DNA of 64,000 nt from Gracilariopsis chorda (taxonomy: Eukaryota; Rhodophyta; Florideophyceae; Gracilariales; Gracilariaceae): contig NBIV01000068.1 in NCBI GenBank assembly GCA_003194525.1, positions 124,001 through 188,000 on the forward strand, in the 5' to 3' direction. This document shows, piece by piece, positions 1-11,132 of this stretch (its first letter is position 1; each line of letters begins with the position of its first letter). Both the position numbers and the translations under genes were made by a program. The notes under the pieces were generated by a model. It saw only the letters and a program-made list of their open reading frames with translations, ran no database searches and had not been told where the DNA came from.

Positions 1-1
1 T

Positions 2-673
2 GAGGACGAGGAATTCACCAAGAAGCTGTTGCCAAAGTCCACTGGGCCCTTCAAGGTACTTAAGTCCCTTGGGCACACGGTTACTATCGACCGAGATGGG
101 CTCCAAGACACAGTCACAATGGACCGAATCTCTCTGGTGCCACACCGACCTTCAACTGAACAATTGGACTTGCGCGCTCTCCCTTCGTCCCAAACCCCAC
201 CCTCCATCCCTACGCAACCAATGGGCAAAGACCGTACGGTCCCTCACAAACCACTGGTCTCCGCGGACTCAGAAGGCCCTTCCCCCGATGGCTACGGTCC
301 CCTGGACGAAATGGTACTTCCTGAAGAAGTACCCGACCCTATGGACATCACTACGCGAACCCCCGTCGCTGTTCTTTCAGACGCTGACGGATACGGCCTC
401 TTGAACCAAATGGACATGCTGGAGGACGCCGAAGTTGACGAACAACGAGAATATGTTCTTGACGGTATCGTCTCCGCTTGGCTCACTGACGATGGCGTAG
501 TGCGCTACAAAGCCCGTTTGTATGGTTATGAGCCCAAGGACGATACTTGGCTTCTGAGTTCAGACATCCCGAATAATTTTGTGGCCCGCTATTGGTCAAA
601 AACAGGCCACACGGATCGTGAACTTAAGGAGGGGGGTATCCATGGCCACAAATTTGCGCCAGCATGGGCCTAA
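2..673 (+). pseudogene. E0 pol, C-terminal end (integrase C-terminal module and chromodomain-like domain)
   Basis: The frame is already open at base 2, so this is the tail of a longer pol. Near the start is a GPF-type module (KSTGPFKVL) followed by a strand-rich segment ending in DRISLVP, the signature of the Ty3 integrase C-terminal domain. A proline-rich linker of about 90 residues follows. The end has the chromodomain pattern YVLDGIVSAW, then RYKARLYGYEPKDDTW, then FVARYW. The same order is found at the pol ends of E1 and E2. Chromodomains of this lineage are thought to guide integration to marked chromatin. Part of a fossil element. Confidence 0.8.
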
Positions 674-1050
674 TCCGCCCCCACCCAATAGGAACACTGC
701 TTTTCGCCACGGCGCCCACGGAAACGCCTCCCACGCCGCCCCACTCGCTGGCCGCGCGCCAGTTCTTCCAAAGGTTTACGGCCACGATGAACAAATTGGA
801 CGCCACATAACTCCGAAGTCCCTGGGTCATCAAGACCGAAACCCTCAGGAACGAACGAAGCGCGGACGGCTCACCTATAAAGAGAGTGCACCAAAACCCC
901 AGGGACTTGTTTCAAACCCGACCTAGTGGTATTCAAGGGTTGAGATGAAGACCAATGGAGCGCGACAGAGAAGACGCACAACTTGACGCTATAAGGGCCA
1001 AAAAAGGAACCATAGTGTTTCCTGAGGACTACTAGCCATAAGGACGACCA
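674..1050. other. E0 internal spacer between pol and the antisense ORF
   Basis: About 380 bases with no convincing coding frame, lying between the end of pol and the 3' end of the antisense ORF. E1 and E2 have the equivalent spacer, about 190 and 360 bases long. I see no motif I can name in it. Confidence 0.5.
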
Positions 1051-2418
1051 CTAGGACGACGCAGCCGGTTGAAAAGGAAATCCCGTGCGGGCGCGCTTGC
1101 GAGCCGGACTCCGGGCGGAAGAGGATGAGGCACCACCAGCGAACTCCGTGTCCGAAAGGTTAGGACCAAAGCAGTTATCAAGGTCGGTCGCGACACGCTC
1201 GGACAACATTTTAGAGTTCTCTTCCAGGGTGGTCGCTAAGACGTCTTTGACCTCTTGGTTACGCTGAACCAGCGAGTGGTACCGCAAAGCCCGGCGAGCC
1301 CAGGATTGGGCGGAACGAAGAGCCTCGACGACACCAGTGGGTTCAAGGATACCAATGGACATGCATATCTTCTTCAGGTCATCGAAGGCCATTGTAATGA
1401 CCTCTGGAATGACCGGCACGGGAGGCGAAGGAGGAACCATAGGGACGGAAACCGTCATGGACATAGGAGGTGGGGACGCCAAGGGACCGATGGACGCCTC
1501 TGGGCGCTCTACCACGGCAACCTCATGCGCCAGCACGAAAGACGGCGCTACCGATGGGGCCGGTACAGGAACTACCGCCCGCTCTCGTACTGGAGGATGA
1601 AGACAATCTTCGCGAAACCCAATGTCCTGAGGGTAGTAATCCGGCACGGACTGACGTGGCTCGTTCACTGGGACAGCCAGAAATGGTTTGGCCTGGTAGA
1701 CGTTCCCATCATCATTGACTAAAGGATGTCGCCGGATCGGGAAGAAGGTGTCGGTGTCACAATCGTACCAAAGGAACCCGGGGGTCTGCGCCCAGTCGAC
1801 CTGAAGGACATAATCCAATAATTCCTCGACCTCTTCACTCTCGTACGCCGTACCCCGAACAATTTTCTGCACGCCCAACTCACGGATGAGCCGTATCAAG
1901 GGCCGCAGAAGAGGCACGAGTCGGCCTTCAGGACTGGGAAGAACCCGCTCGTTCCACATACGGCAGTTGGCCTCCCGAACGTTAGCTTGGACCCCATATC
2001 GGGGGGTATCCAGAAAGGCCATCAAATTGAACACGGCCCATTCGGCAAAAAGAACCTGCCAGGTCAGCCAGGGGAGAGCTTTAGTGAAGTCCCCCTGGAA
2101 CTGATAGGTGTGGTAGGCCCCCACGGACGGAGTAGGGACCATAAGGAGATTGGAAACGTGCCAGATGGTGGCCTCAGGTCCGGCGCTAAGTCAACGTAGC
2201 ATGAGATAGAGAGAAGACCTGCGGGACGGAGGCATATCGTGAAATTCCACTTGGTGCCAACAGAAGAAGTACTTGAGGTTGGTTCGAATACGACCATCCG
2301 GTTCGATCATATGATTCCAATAGGTCCGGTTCGATAACCAGTACAAGCGGTCGTATGCATGTCTGTAGCAGACTAACCCCAGGAGGCTATGACCAGGGGG
2401 AGGGAAGGGGGCCTTAGG
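1051..2418 (-). pseudogene. E0 antisense ORF region, C-terminal side
   Basis: A long open frame on the strand opposite to pol occupies most of this stretch; its main block is 363 codons (1051-2142) with further coding-like sequence to about 2418. It is the positional equivalent of the antisense ORFs of E1 (11133-12867) and E2 (16795-17981). Shared traits are a hydrophobic, tryptophan-rich middle (ALPWLTWQVLFAEWAVFNL), an acidic EEVEELLDYVLQVDW segment matching EEVLQLLGYIDSVSW in E1, and a helical C-terminal region. Its extreme C-terminus is basic (SPARKRARTG), resembling a nuclear-localisation signal. No signal peptide or membrane segment points to an envelope protein. The function is unknown, and the region is interrupted by E1. 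Confidence 0.65.
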
Positions 2419-2423
2419 GTCAC
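2419..2423 (+). repeat. Target-site duplication of E1 (left copy)
   Basis: GTCAC immediately left of the 5' LTR of E1. The identical five bases follow the 3' LTR at 13748-13752. Confidence 0.93.
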
Positions 2424-3248
2424 TGAAGTGCAACGCCCTTAGGGAGGGATTCCTGGTACTTGATCGTTTTCCCCGTATTATCGGTTGTGTAGTGTGTATA
2501 TGAACTAAGCCCCGCAATGGTGGATATGGACACGTGGGACACGGCTTTGGGTCGATTGGCGGTTGGCCACAGTAGTGGATGTTGCCAAGAAATGTGGAGT
2601 ATTTTGGTTGATTTTAGTTATTATTTTCACACCCATTTCTGGGAAGCTAGTACTTAGTGCGACAGCGCACTGCCGTCGCACCAGTAAACCTTCCCCAACA
2701 AGGGACCCCAACCTGGGGAATTGGCTCTAGTTGTTACCACTTGCGCGCGTGCTCTACTCCTCCTTGGAGGGAAACGCCATGAACCACGGGACATCTAACC
2801 CCCTTGCACATCTAAAGGGACCCATCACTGGGAGTCATATTATTCCAATTGCATTGGTGTTTCGCCCTGTATAGGGATATTGTTACCGGCATCGCCGTTC
2901 GCCCCCGTCGCTCTCGCGACTCACTTCTTCCTCTCTTCCTCCTCTTCGCCTTTCCTTTTTCCCCTTTCTAGGGTAGCACCTCCCGCTATCCGCGGCCCTT
3001 GTGTGCGCATCCGTCCACACACCCCCACTTACCTGGAAACATCCCTCTATTGAGGATCACACTCCGCTCACGCCGATACCGATTCTTCGCCTTCACCTCC
3101 CTGCGCAAGTCGCGACAGGTGTCTCTGGTGTTACAAACCGGCTTCGCCGTAACACCTCTGGGAAGGCTCTACCCAACTGGGTTCACCTCGTGAGAGGAAG
3201 ATCCCGAACGTCTTTCGGTGTTCTCCCCCTTTGGGGCATTGCACCACA
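2424..3248 (+). repeat. E1 5' LTR
   Basis: Starts TGAAGTGCAACGCCC and ends TTGCACCACA. It is colinear with 12923-13747, with about 27 differences in 825 bases by eye. A pyrimidine-rich stretch (about 2920-2970) lies in the downstream half. Confidence 0.95.
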
Positions 3249-3251
3249 AAG

Positions 3252-3271
3252 TGGTCTCCCGACCTAGAATC
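3252..3271 (+). other. E1 primer-binding site, probably for a tRNA-Tyr
   Basis: Begins TGGTCTCCCGACC three bases after the LTR and is conserved exactly in E2. It is complementary to a tRNA 3' end with acceptor strand TCGGGAG, discriminator A and CCA. That predicts a C1-G72 pair with A73, an identity feature of eukaryotic tRNA-Tyr. The tRNA assignment is inference; no tRNA gene is seen in the window. Confidence 0.8.
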
Positions 3272-3352
3272 GGTTTTTATTTTCCTCTTACGAGGTTTGT
3301 TTTCATTCACCGGACGTTCCGTGATCGGTTCCCGTCGTAACGGTATTTTCTC

Positions 3353-5527
3353 ATGTCGAGAAATCCCTCCGATGCGGAGCCAGTGGTTACGCGTAGTCGC
3401 TCCCGCGACAACGCGGACACTTCCGAAGGTCGGTTCGTACCCCGTATCCCTATACGGACAAGTTCCAGGCGTGCTGGCGCCGCTTCATTGCGGAATGATA
3501 CCCCCGACCGGGAACCCCGGAACCTCCTTTTGCCCTCGTTTTCACCCCTGCAGGGGAATGCAGCATCGACTCCGGCTGTTGCCGCAGTGCTTCAGGCACC
3601 CCAGCCTGCTCCCGCTGTCACGGCTTCAAGCCCCCGTGGAACGGGCGATAACACCCCCCAGGAAACTTCCCTGGAATCCCAGGTCCGCGCTCTGTGGACC
3701 GCCCATGACAACCTGGTAGGGGAACTAAAATCCCTCCAAGAGGTGGTCTTGGCAACCCCCGTAAAGGAGGTTGCCGAGGAACTCTGTATTCTACGGTGTG
3801 ACGTCCACTCTGTGTTGGAGAGTTTGGGACAACCCACCACCTTCATCAAAGGAGTTGAAGCCCGATTTGATCGGATTGGTGCCCACCTGGAGACGCTGGA
3901 GTAGTTCGTTCTCATGGACAAACCATCCCCGGATGATCCAGTAAACGGGGCATCGCACAACGACCAGCTTGCTGGGAAGAAGAAACGCCGTCATCGACGG
4001 AAACACCACCGAAAATATTTGTACTCCAATTCTTCGACATCGTCGGACTCGTCCCGGAACCATTCGGTTAGCTCGAGCTCCTCGGACTCCGAATCGGAGG
4101 ACGAGAAGCGAGGCTACTCCTCCCGCTCGAAGCGGTCATCGGCCACTGAAGGTGTGATCCGAACCCGCCAGAAGGGGAGAAGACACCCCGGTCTCCGGGA
4201 ATTGAAACCGACAAACCCGGACTACCGGAAGCTTTTATCATACCAGTACTACCGGCTCAAAGGTTCGTCACTTGGACGTACGCCCCGTGGTACGGGAAAG
4301 GTGCGAGAATGCATTAAGCGAATGCAGCTCTCGCTCCGCAACCAGTATTTTGCTGGAGAGGACCCAGTCCTGGTACTGGATTTCTTATCCCGCTTTGTAG
4401 CGGAGGCCGATATCCTCGGTGAGAATGAGGGACAAGCCTATTTGGCTTTACCGTATTTCTTACGGGGAGTGGCGGAGGACCAATACAACTCTGTCAGAGA
4501 ATCTTCTCGTGCCTCCGAGGGAGGAGTTACTTGCTGGCCGGAGGCTGTGCAGTATCTTCTGCGCTCCTACGCCACAAACCCCGCTATTCAGCAGGCTATC
4601 CTCGCTTTGCGAGATACACGCCAGCGTGCTGGAGAGACCGAGACCGATTACTCGGTGCGCCTTAACAAGGCTTTCCATAGATGTGGTAACGTATACCCCG
4701 CTGGGGAGCGCAGTACCATGTTCATCGATGGTCTTGACACGGCAATCCGGAGTTTAGTTACCCGGTATCGGGAGGACAAGCGGAGGATCACCTATCTCGA
4801 GCTGGTTCAACCCGCTCGAGCGGAAGGGGATGCACTCCGTGCAAGAACTCCGAACAATCGGTCTAAATCCACCAAGGCGTTGTTGCTGGAAAGCGAAGCT
4901 TCCTCACTCCCGCTCACTCCGGATGGGAACCCTGGACAGGGATTTGATACCGTGCATTTAGTGCAGGGGGATGGTGTGTCGATACCCACCAGTGATTTGC
5001 CGTCGACGACGGAGATGAACCGTGATACGGGAACAGAAGACCCCGTTTTGTACGGTGGTACCAGTCGGGTCCAACCCCAACGACTCCCGTTTTCAAAAGG
5101 TCAATCCCGTTATCAACGGCCTGGATGGACTGACACCCGCCCTGCGGTTCGCTTCTCCGATACTCGGAATAATAATCCGCGTGTTGCGGTGTTGGCTCTC
5201 ATTTGCCACCTATGTTATGCCCACGGCCATACCTCCCCTCAGTGTATCTGCTCACTGAAGGATATGGCCAAGGTGGTGGCAAACTACGAGGCCCTCACTC
5301 CAGAGAAGAAACGTTCCGTCCCGACGGATTCCTACCTCCGTGCTAAAACGGACTTTTCCCATGCCCTACCACAGACCCCGCGTGCGCGGCAAGCTTCATA
5401 CACCCCGATTCGGGAGATCACGCAACCATACGTTGCAACACCCGCTTATGTGGATAGAAACCCCCGTCAACGGGATGAAGCACTCGTTGTCCAGGAAACC
5501 AGCCCACCGCCGAGGGCGAAAAACTAA
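3353..5527 (+). pseudogene. E1 gag region with a CCHC zinc knuckle
   Basis: Starts at ATG 3353 with MSRNPSDAEPVVTRSRS, closely matching the gag start of E2. The N-terminal part is proline/threonine-rich, followed by a helical segment and a Ser/Arg-rich stretch (about 4020-4140). The central capsid-like part contains GEDPVLVLDFLSRFVAEADI and YFLRGVAEDQYNSVR, typical of the retrotransposon gag fold. Near the C-terminus is one CCHC knuckle (CHLC-YAHGH-TSPQC, about 5200-5245). Gag would form the cytoplasmic particle that packages the RNA. Fossil; broken. Confidence 0.88.
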
Positions 5528-5544
5528 CTGAGGGAGTCTCCCCT

Positions 5545-6753
5545 TTGGGAGAGGCGTCCTCAAAAACGAGGCTGTCGGCGCCCGAGGCGTCCCCGCCTCG
5601 CTCCCCGGTGAAAGTCCTCTCGAGGAAAGACACCGCTGAAGCGGACTCTGCTCACCTCGGTGTGTTGCTTCGCCCGTGGATACGGAGTAAAAATCCGCGA
5701 ATTCCCGGTAGAGTCTTGGTCTTGGCCAAGCCCAACTATAAGGTCTATGCCGACCTTGGCCTTGACCAACAGTTTATGGTGAGGTTTCTCACCGTCCTGG
5801 ATACAGGTGCAGGCCCCAACTTTGTTGTGGAATCATTGTTACCCCCGCTTGTGCGGTCTCGTATCCACTCTGACGCGGTCCCCGACATTTCGGATGCAAA
5901 CAACAATCCGTTACAAATGGTGGGCACAGTGGACGTCGTCGTGAAACTTGTCACTTCTGTGGTGAAGTTGGACTTCATCGTTTGCCGTTCATTGCCAGCA
6001 CCAGTCATACTGGGATGTGACTACTGTGACAGATTTGTCGTCACAATCAGGCCCCGCCTCAGGCGTGCAGAACTTGACGACGGATCGTCGGTTCCGATTG
6101 TTCGCCGCCCGCTAAAGCGGTCCTCTCGGAAACAAGTTCCGCTCCCTGCTGCGCAGGAACCTCCCTCCGCGTCCCGCGAGTCCACCAAGCTCCGCGTCGC
6201 TGCCTCGGTGTCTATACTGCCTGAGTCCCAAGTCTGGGTGCAGGTAAATTCCCGTCAACACGGTCTTCGGGTTATACAACCCCTCGCCTCGTTGTACGAG
6301 AAATCCCAGCTGGCACTGGCTAATGGAATTTTCTCCATTTCCCCGGATGTTCTTTTCCGGATATTGGTTGCCAACCTTGGCAAACACCCCTATTATCTGG
6401 TAAAACACCAAGTAATTGGGAGTGTAACCCCCCATCCTATGGGAATGCTGCCAACGAAGATGACAGCCGCCGATGTCCTCGGAGTTACCACCTCTTTTGA
6501 GGAGTTCGCCCCGCTGTCCGAAGACGTCAAGTCTAAGGAGGGGGAGGAAACCGCTACTTCAGTGTCGAACATACCGAGTAACTCGGAATTACGAACCAAA
6601 CCTGTTCCAAAGGGCAATGCTCCATCGAGCAACGACCGGATTGATCCGGAAAAGGCACTTGAAGCGCTGGACTTCAGCCACGCGCCAGAGTCACACCGTG
6701 ACAAACTCCGTACAATGTTACGGGAATTGGGATGGCTCGCTTGGCGGGATTAA
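5545..6753 (+). pseudogene. E1 aspartic protease region
   Basis: Contains the catalytic signature VLDTGAGPNFVVES (about 5793-5840) and a later ILGCDYCDR motif (about 6007-6033), the pair expected for a retropepsin-type domain that cleaves the Gag-Pol precursor. The C-terminal part is a linker to reverse transcriptase and overlaps the next frame. E2 has the same domain with closely similar sequence (22459-23709). Part of a broken element. Confidence 0.85.
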
Positions 6754-8134
6754 TGCAACGGAACACCGGATCGATTTAATCCCCGGTGCGCGACCGGTTG
6801 CACAAGCCCCTTACAGGGCAGGTCCGAAAGCTCGGGAAGAGGAGCAGTCCCAAGTGGACAAGATGCTCCGCGCATGTGTGATTGAGCCCGCTCAATCACC
6901 CTGGGCATCCCCAGTTGTATTAGCTTTGAAGGCCGACGGAACCTGGAGGTTCTGTGTCGACTACCGCCGGCTCAATGCCGTGACTGTTAGGGACACGTAC
7001 CCTATCCCTCGTATGGACGAGTGTATTGACTCCCTCGGAGACGCCACCGTTTTCACGGCTCTCGATGCCAATTGGGGATATTGGCAAGTACCTGTCAGAC
7101 AGGAGGATCGCGACAAAACCGCATTCACGTGCCACGCAGGAACGTACCGCTTCAAGCGGATGCCATTTGGGTTAACCAACGCCCCCGCCACCTCTCAGCG
7201 TGCAGTAGATATTCTACTCAACCGCTTTAAGTGGCGGAGTTGTCTGGTCTACCTTGATGATATCATCATCTTCTCCAACTTGTTGGACGACCATCTCACT
7301 CACGTCCGTGACGTGCTGACCGTACTACGCGATGCGGGAATTACCCTCAAGTTGAGGAAATGCGAGTTTTTCACAGACACTGTGAAGTATCTGGGTCTCA
7401 TTATCCGTCCTGGACGGTTAGCGATCGAGAAAGCTCGAGTCAAATCCCTCGTTGAGGCGGAAGAGCCCCGTACTCAAACGGAACTGCACTCCTTTTTGGG
7501 GCTGGTCAACGTCTATCGATGGTTTATCCCGAACTTTTCGGATACAGCAGCGCCCCTGAACGCGTTGTTGCGAAAGGGGAATCCCCCAAAACTGGGAACA
7601 TTTACGCCCGAGCAATCGGAAGCCTTTAACTCCTTGAGGGAGGCTGTGACATCAGCACCAATCCTACATCTCCCAAAACGTGGGTTGCCATACTCCGTAG
7701 ATACGGACTCGAGCGACTACCAAGTCGGGTGTGCTCTTTTTCAAACCACCCCCGACGGGGAACGACACCCAATTGGTTATTGGTCGCGCTCGCTCAATGT
7801 TCATGAGCGGAACTACTCCGTATCGGAGAAAGAGTGCCTCGCCGTCGTATGGGCGATGACCACTCTGCGCCCCTACCTTATGGGAGTTAACTTCACCGTG
7901 TACACGGATCATTCCTCACTGAGGTGCTTGATGAATATCTCCGACCCGTCGGGACGCCTCATGCGCTGGAGACTCCGCCTCGCGGAATATGAATTTCAAG
8001 TCATTTATAAAAAGGGCACGCAGAATACCCAAGCCGACGCTTTGTCGCAGTTACCCACAAGTGTAGAAGCACTCCCAACGGAGGATGATGAAGTCCCATG
8101 TTTCATGGCCATAGACCCGGATGATCCGAAATAG
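6754..8134 (+). pseudogene. E1 reverse transcriptase and RNase H region
   Basis: RT motifs in order are WRFCVDYRRLNAVT, FTALDANWGYWQVP, FKRMPFGLTNAPAT and YLDDIIIFS, then the connection segment LGLVNVYRWFIPN. RNase H follows, with DTDSSDYQVGCALFQTT, SVSEKECLAVVWA and TDHSSL. This is the Ty3/gypsy RT-RH arrangement, copying element RNA into DNA. The 5' neighbour is protease and the 3' neighbour integrase, as expected. Part of a broken element. Confidence 0.93.
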
Positions 8135-8254
8135 GCCGTCGAGGCTAGGCCAGAAAACTGGGACGAGGATGCTGATTTTGACGAACTACTCGCATCGCGA
8201 GATGAATCTGAGAACCCGTTACCGGGAAACTTTGTACCGGTATCACCGGAAGAA

Positions 8255-9283
8255 ATGATCCGAGAACAATTCGGCGACCCATTTTGTACGAGGGTTCGTG
8301 CCCGTATCAACGGTGGTGAAGATCTCCCTTTCGGGGTAAACGACAAAGGCTACCTCGTAAGGAAGGTCGAATCCCGCCCACAGATTGTGGTACCTCATTC
8401 CCTGCAGTCGCGGGTGTTACATCTATCACAGTACGCCCCCATTGGAGGTCACTCAGGTGGGAGGAAGCTCTACCTAACCCCGCGAAGGGATTTCTATTGG
8501 CCCGCCATGGCGGTGGACTGCTACGCAACCGTGCGGTTTTGTAGCCAATGCACGAAGAATCGCGGGAAACTCCGCAAAAATGCGAAGAAGATGAAACTAT
8601 TCCCCGCAAGGGTGCCGCTCGAGTTTATCGCGATCGATACTCTCGGACCAATACTCACCACGAAACGTGGAAACAAGTTTCTACTTGTCATCACCGACCG
8701 CTTTTCTAAGCTGGTACGGACTGTCCCCCTTCGGAGTATAACCGCTCTCACGGTGGCCCAGGCTCTGGTGACGCACTGGATTTTCGTCTACGGTCTCCCT
8801 GTGGAGGTGCTCTCCGATCACGGGAAACAGTTCGTGAGCAAGTTCTTCCAGGATGTTTGTCGCATCCTGGATGTCAAGAACTTTTTCACGACTACCTACC
8901 ACCCCCAGTGTAATGGGCAAGTTGAACGGTTTAACAGGACGTTACTCGCGGCGTTACGCTCCTACGTCGCAGACCACCCAAAGAACTGGGACATGTACGC
9001 TGATACGGTAACCTACGCGTACAACACGCAGGTACACCGGACTACCGGAGTTTCACCATTCGAGTTGGTTCTATCTAGAACACCCCCGCCTGTGGCGCTG
9101 GAACTCCAAGCTTCCTTGGACAATTTCCCATCAGTGGGTATCTACCGGCAGCAATGGAAGCAATGGCTTTCCAAGCTGGTCCCCGCTGCGCGAAAGTCTA
9201 TGGCACGGGCCCATGCCACTTACAAGCGGGATTTTGATGCTCGCTTGCGAGGGAAACGGTCCCCGATTCGGGCGAATAACTAA
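8255..9283 (+). pseudogene. E1 integrase core region
   Basis: Contains an HHCC-type zinc-binding segment (HLSQYAPIGGH followed by CYATVRFCSQC) and the DDE catalytic core: the first D in FIAIDTLGP, the second in LSDHGKQF, and E in NGQVERFNRTL. It inserts element cDNA into host DNA; the 5-bp target duplication here is the footprint. The integrase C-terminal module follows in the next region. Part of a broken element. Confidence 0.92.
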
Positions 9284-9343
9284 ATCTTCATCAGGAAGGA
9301 GTACTACAACCCGGAACGGGAGAAGCGCCATAAACTCTCGCCT

Positions 9344-10945
9344 GTGGCGGATGGACCATTCAAGGTCATCTCTGTGAACACCGACACTGTCGTGGGAGAG
9401 ATGGGCGACACGCACGAACGGATTTCCCGTGATCGTGTTGTCCTTGCCCCTCCTCCCTCGTCAGAGGTAGTCCTGGATCCAGGCAACCCCGTTTCTACGG
9501 ACTCTGCAACACCGGAATCATCCGGGAGTACTAGGCCTACGGTACTACCACACCCCAGCCAGGGACTCTCAGACCTACCGACCCTGTCGGACTCACCGCC
9601 TCAGCCGGGTAGTTCGGGCCTCTCAGCGCCCGCCCCTACCACGCCCGCCCCACTGGCGCGAATTTATACCCGCCAGGGGGGGTTAGTTATCCCTTATCCC
9701 GCCGCTCCGTCTAAGGAGGGGGAGGAGAACACTCGTTTTAGAGGAACAATATCGCCGTCGCAACGGAAAACACGGAACATACGGAACACTGACCGTGGAG
9801 CACGGAGTATGTCACACGACACTAATCCCCCGTTCTCGGGCAGTGCTGCGCAACAAGAACCAGACGCGCAGGCCCCGCAAAAGCGGCAATTATACCGTGC
9901 TACACGGGAGGTTGAAGCGCAACTACCGCACACCCCTGTCAGGGAAAAAGGCAGCCAAGCCGCAGTCGAAGCTTCAGGCCCTGTCGTGCAAGCGCCGGAA
10001 ACGCCTCCCGTCGTCAACGGAATCGAAGCCCCCGCTCCGGGGAATAATATGCGCCAACCCCCGCAACGCTGCGGCGAAGAACCGAGGAACTCGGGAAAAA
10101 CGCGCGCCATCGCACGCTCGAAACCGGTCGTACCGGACGCTGCCCCTCCACATGGAGACGGTGCACCGCGCTTAGCGGCAGTTCCCCTGAAAAGGGTGTC
10201 ATCAGCACCTGCCCGGCACCCCCCAAAGGGGAATTTTGACCAAAATACCAGTGTACCGGAGTTAGCCCCAGGCAACCCGTCAGTAGCCGGGGACACCACG
10301 GCGTCGCCGGAACGTATGGTGCAGAGCGCTCGTGCACCTGGCAGGGAGGCGGAACGCTTACCAATCACCGTGTCGCACAGGACCCCGCAGGGGATGTCGC
10401 AAACGCCGTTCCCGCATACGCGGCAAAGACCCTGCAAGCTCGCAGTTCGCGAAGAAATCCGCACTCGCGTAGTTTACGTCCCCCACCGACTGGCGGTTCG
10501 CCCGGCCTACCGTGATGACGGAAACAACGACGCCCCTCTGGGGAATGACTTGCCGGTGAAAACCGTGACGCCACACATCCTCTTGAGGGATATCTTCCCG
10601 CATGAGCAGCGGCCACTAGGACAGCGCACGGCAACGCCGGAGACATCGCCGACAACCAGGATGGGGGGCAACATACCGCACAGCGGGCAACCCTCGCAAG
10701 GGAGTACAACCACTGCCCGGCCCGGCTGGCAGATCTACGAACGAGAGTTCGTAGTAGACCGAATTGTCGGACACACCTGGGACCAGGATGGTATTCTACA
10801 ATACTGCGTCCGCTGGTACGGATATGACCCCAGTGGGGATACGTTGGAGCCAATTGAACAACTCCCACGATCGCAGGTCGTGCGATACCACCGTGAAACG
10901 GGAACTGCAGCCCCAGCCACGCTGGTTAATGCCCAATTCGGGTAA
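9344..10945 (+). pseudogene. E1 integrase C-terminal module, long disordered linker and chromodomain
   Basis: Begins with the GPF-type module (VADGPFKVISVNTDT through RISRDRVVLAPP). About 400 residues of proline/serine/threonine/arginine-rich, low-complexity sequence follow. The final 70 residues match a chromodomain: FVVDRIVGHTWDQDG, LQYCVRWYGYDPSGDTLEP and QVVRYHRET. Linkers this long between integrase and chromodomain are unusual for chromoviruses, yet E2 has one too. Part of a broken element. Confidence 0.82.
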
Positions 10946-11132
10946 CGTTGGCGCGCGAGCGGAGGGCAGTAAGAAAGGAGAGCAAGGGAAAGTCCGTCCA
11001 AGACGGGGAATTCTAGTTGGAAATCACCGTCCGAGACGGGAAAGTTTACCTAGTGGAGCAGCAAGCTCCATACTACACTACACTAACTGGCATAGCCAGG
11101 GAAGAAACACCAGGAAACTGGAAAAAAGGGGC

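Noticed and set aside
9694-10464. A 256-codon - strand frame opposite the E1 linker
   Set aside because: It lies opposite the low-complexity linker, has no counterpart in E2 or E0 and shows no conserved motif, unlike the antisense ORFs next to the 3' LTR.
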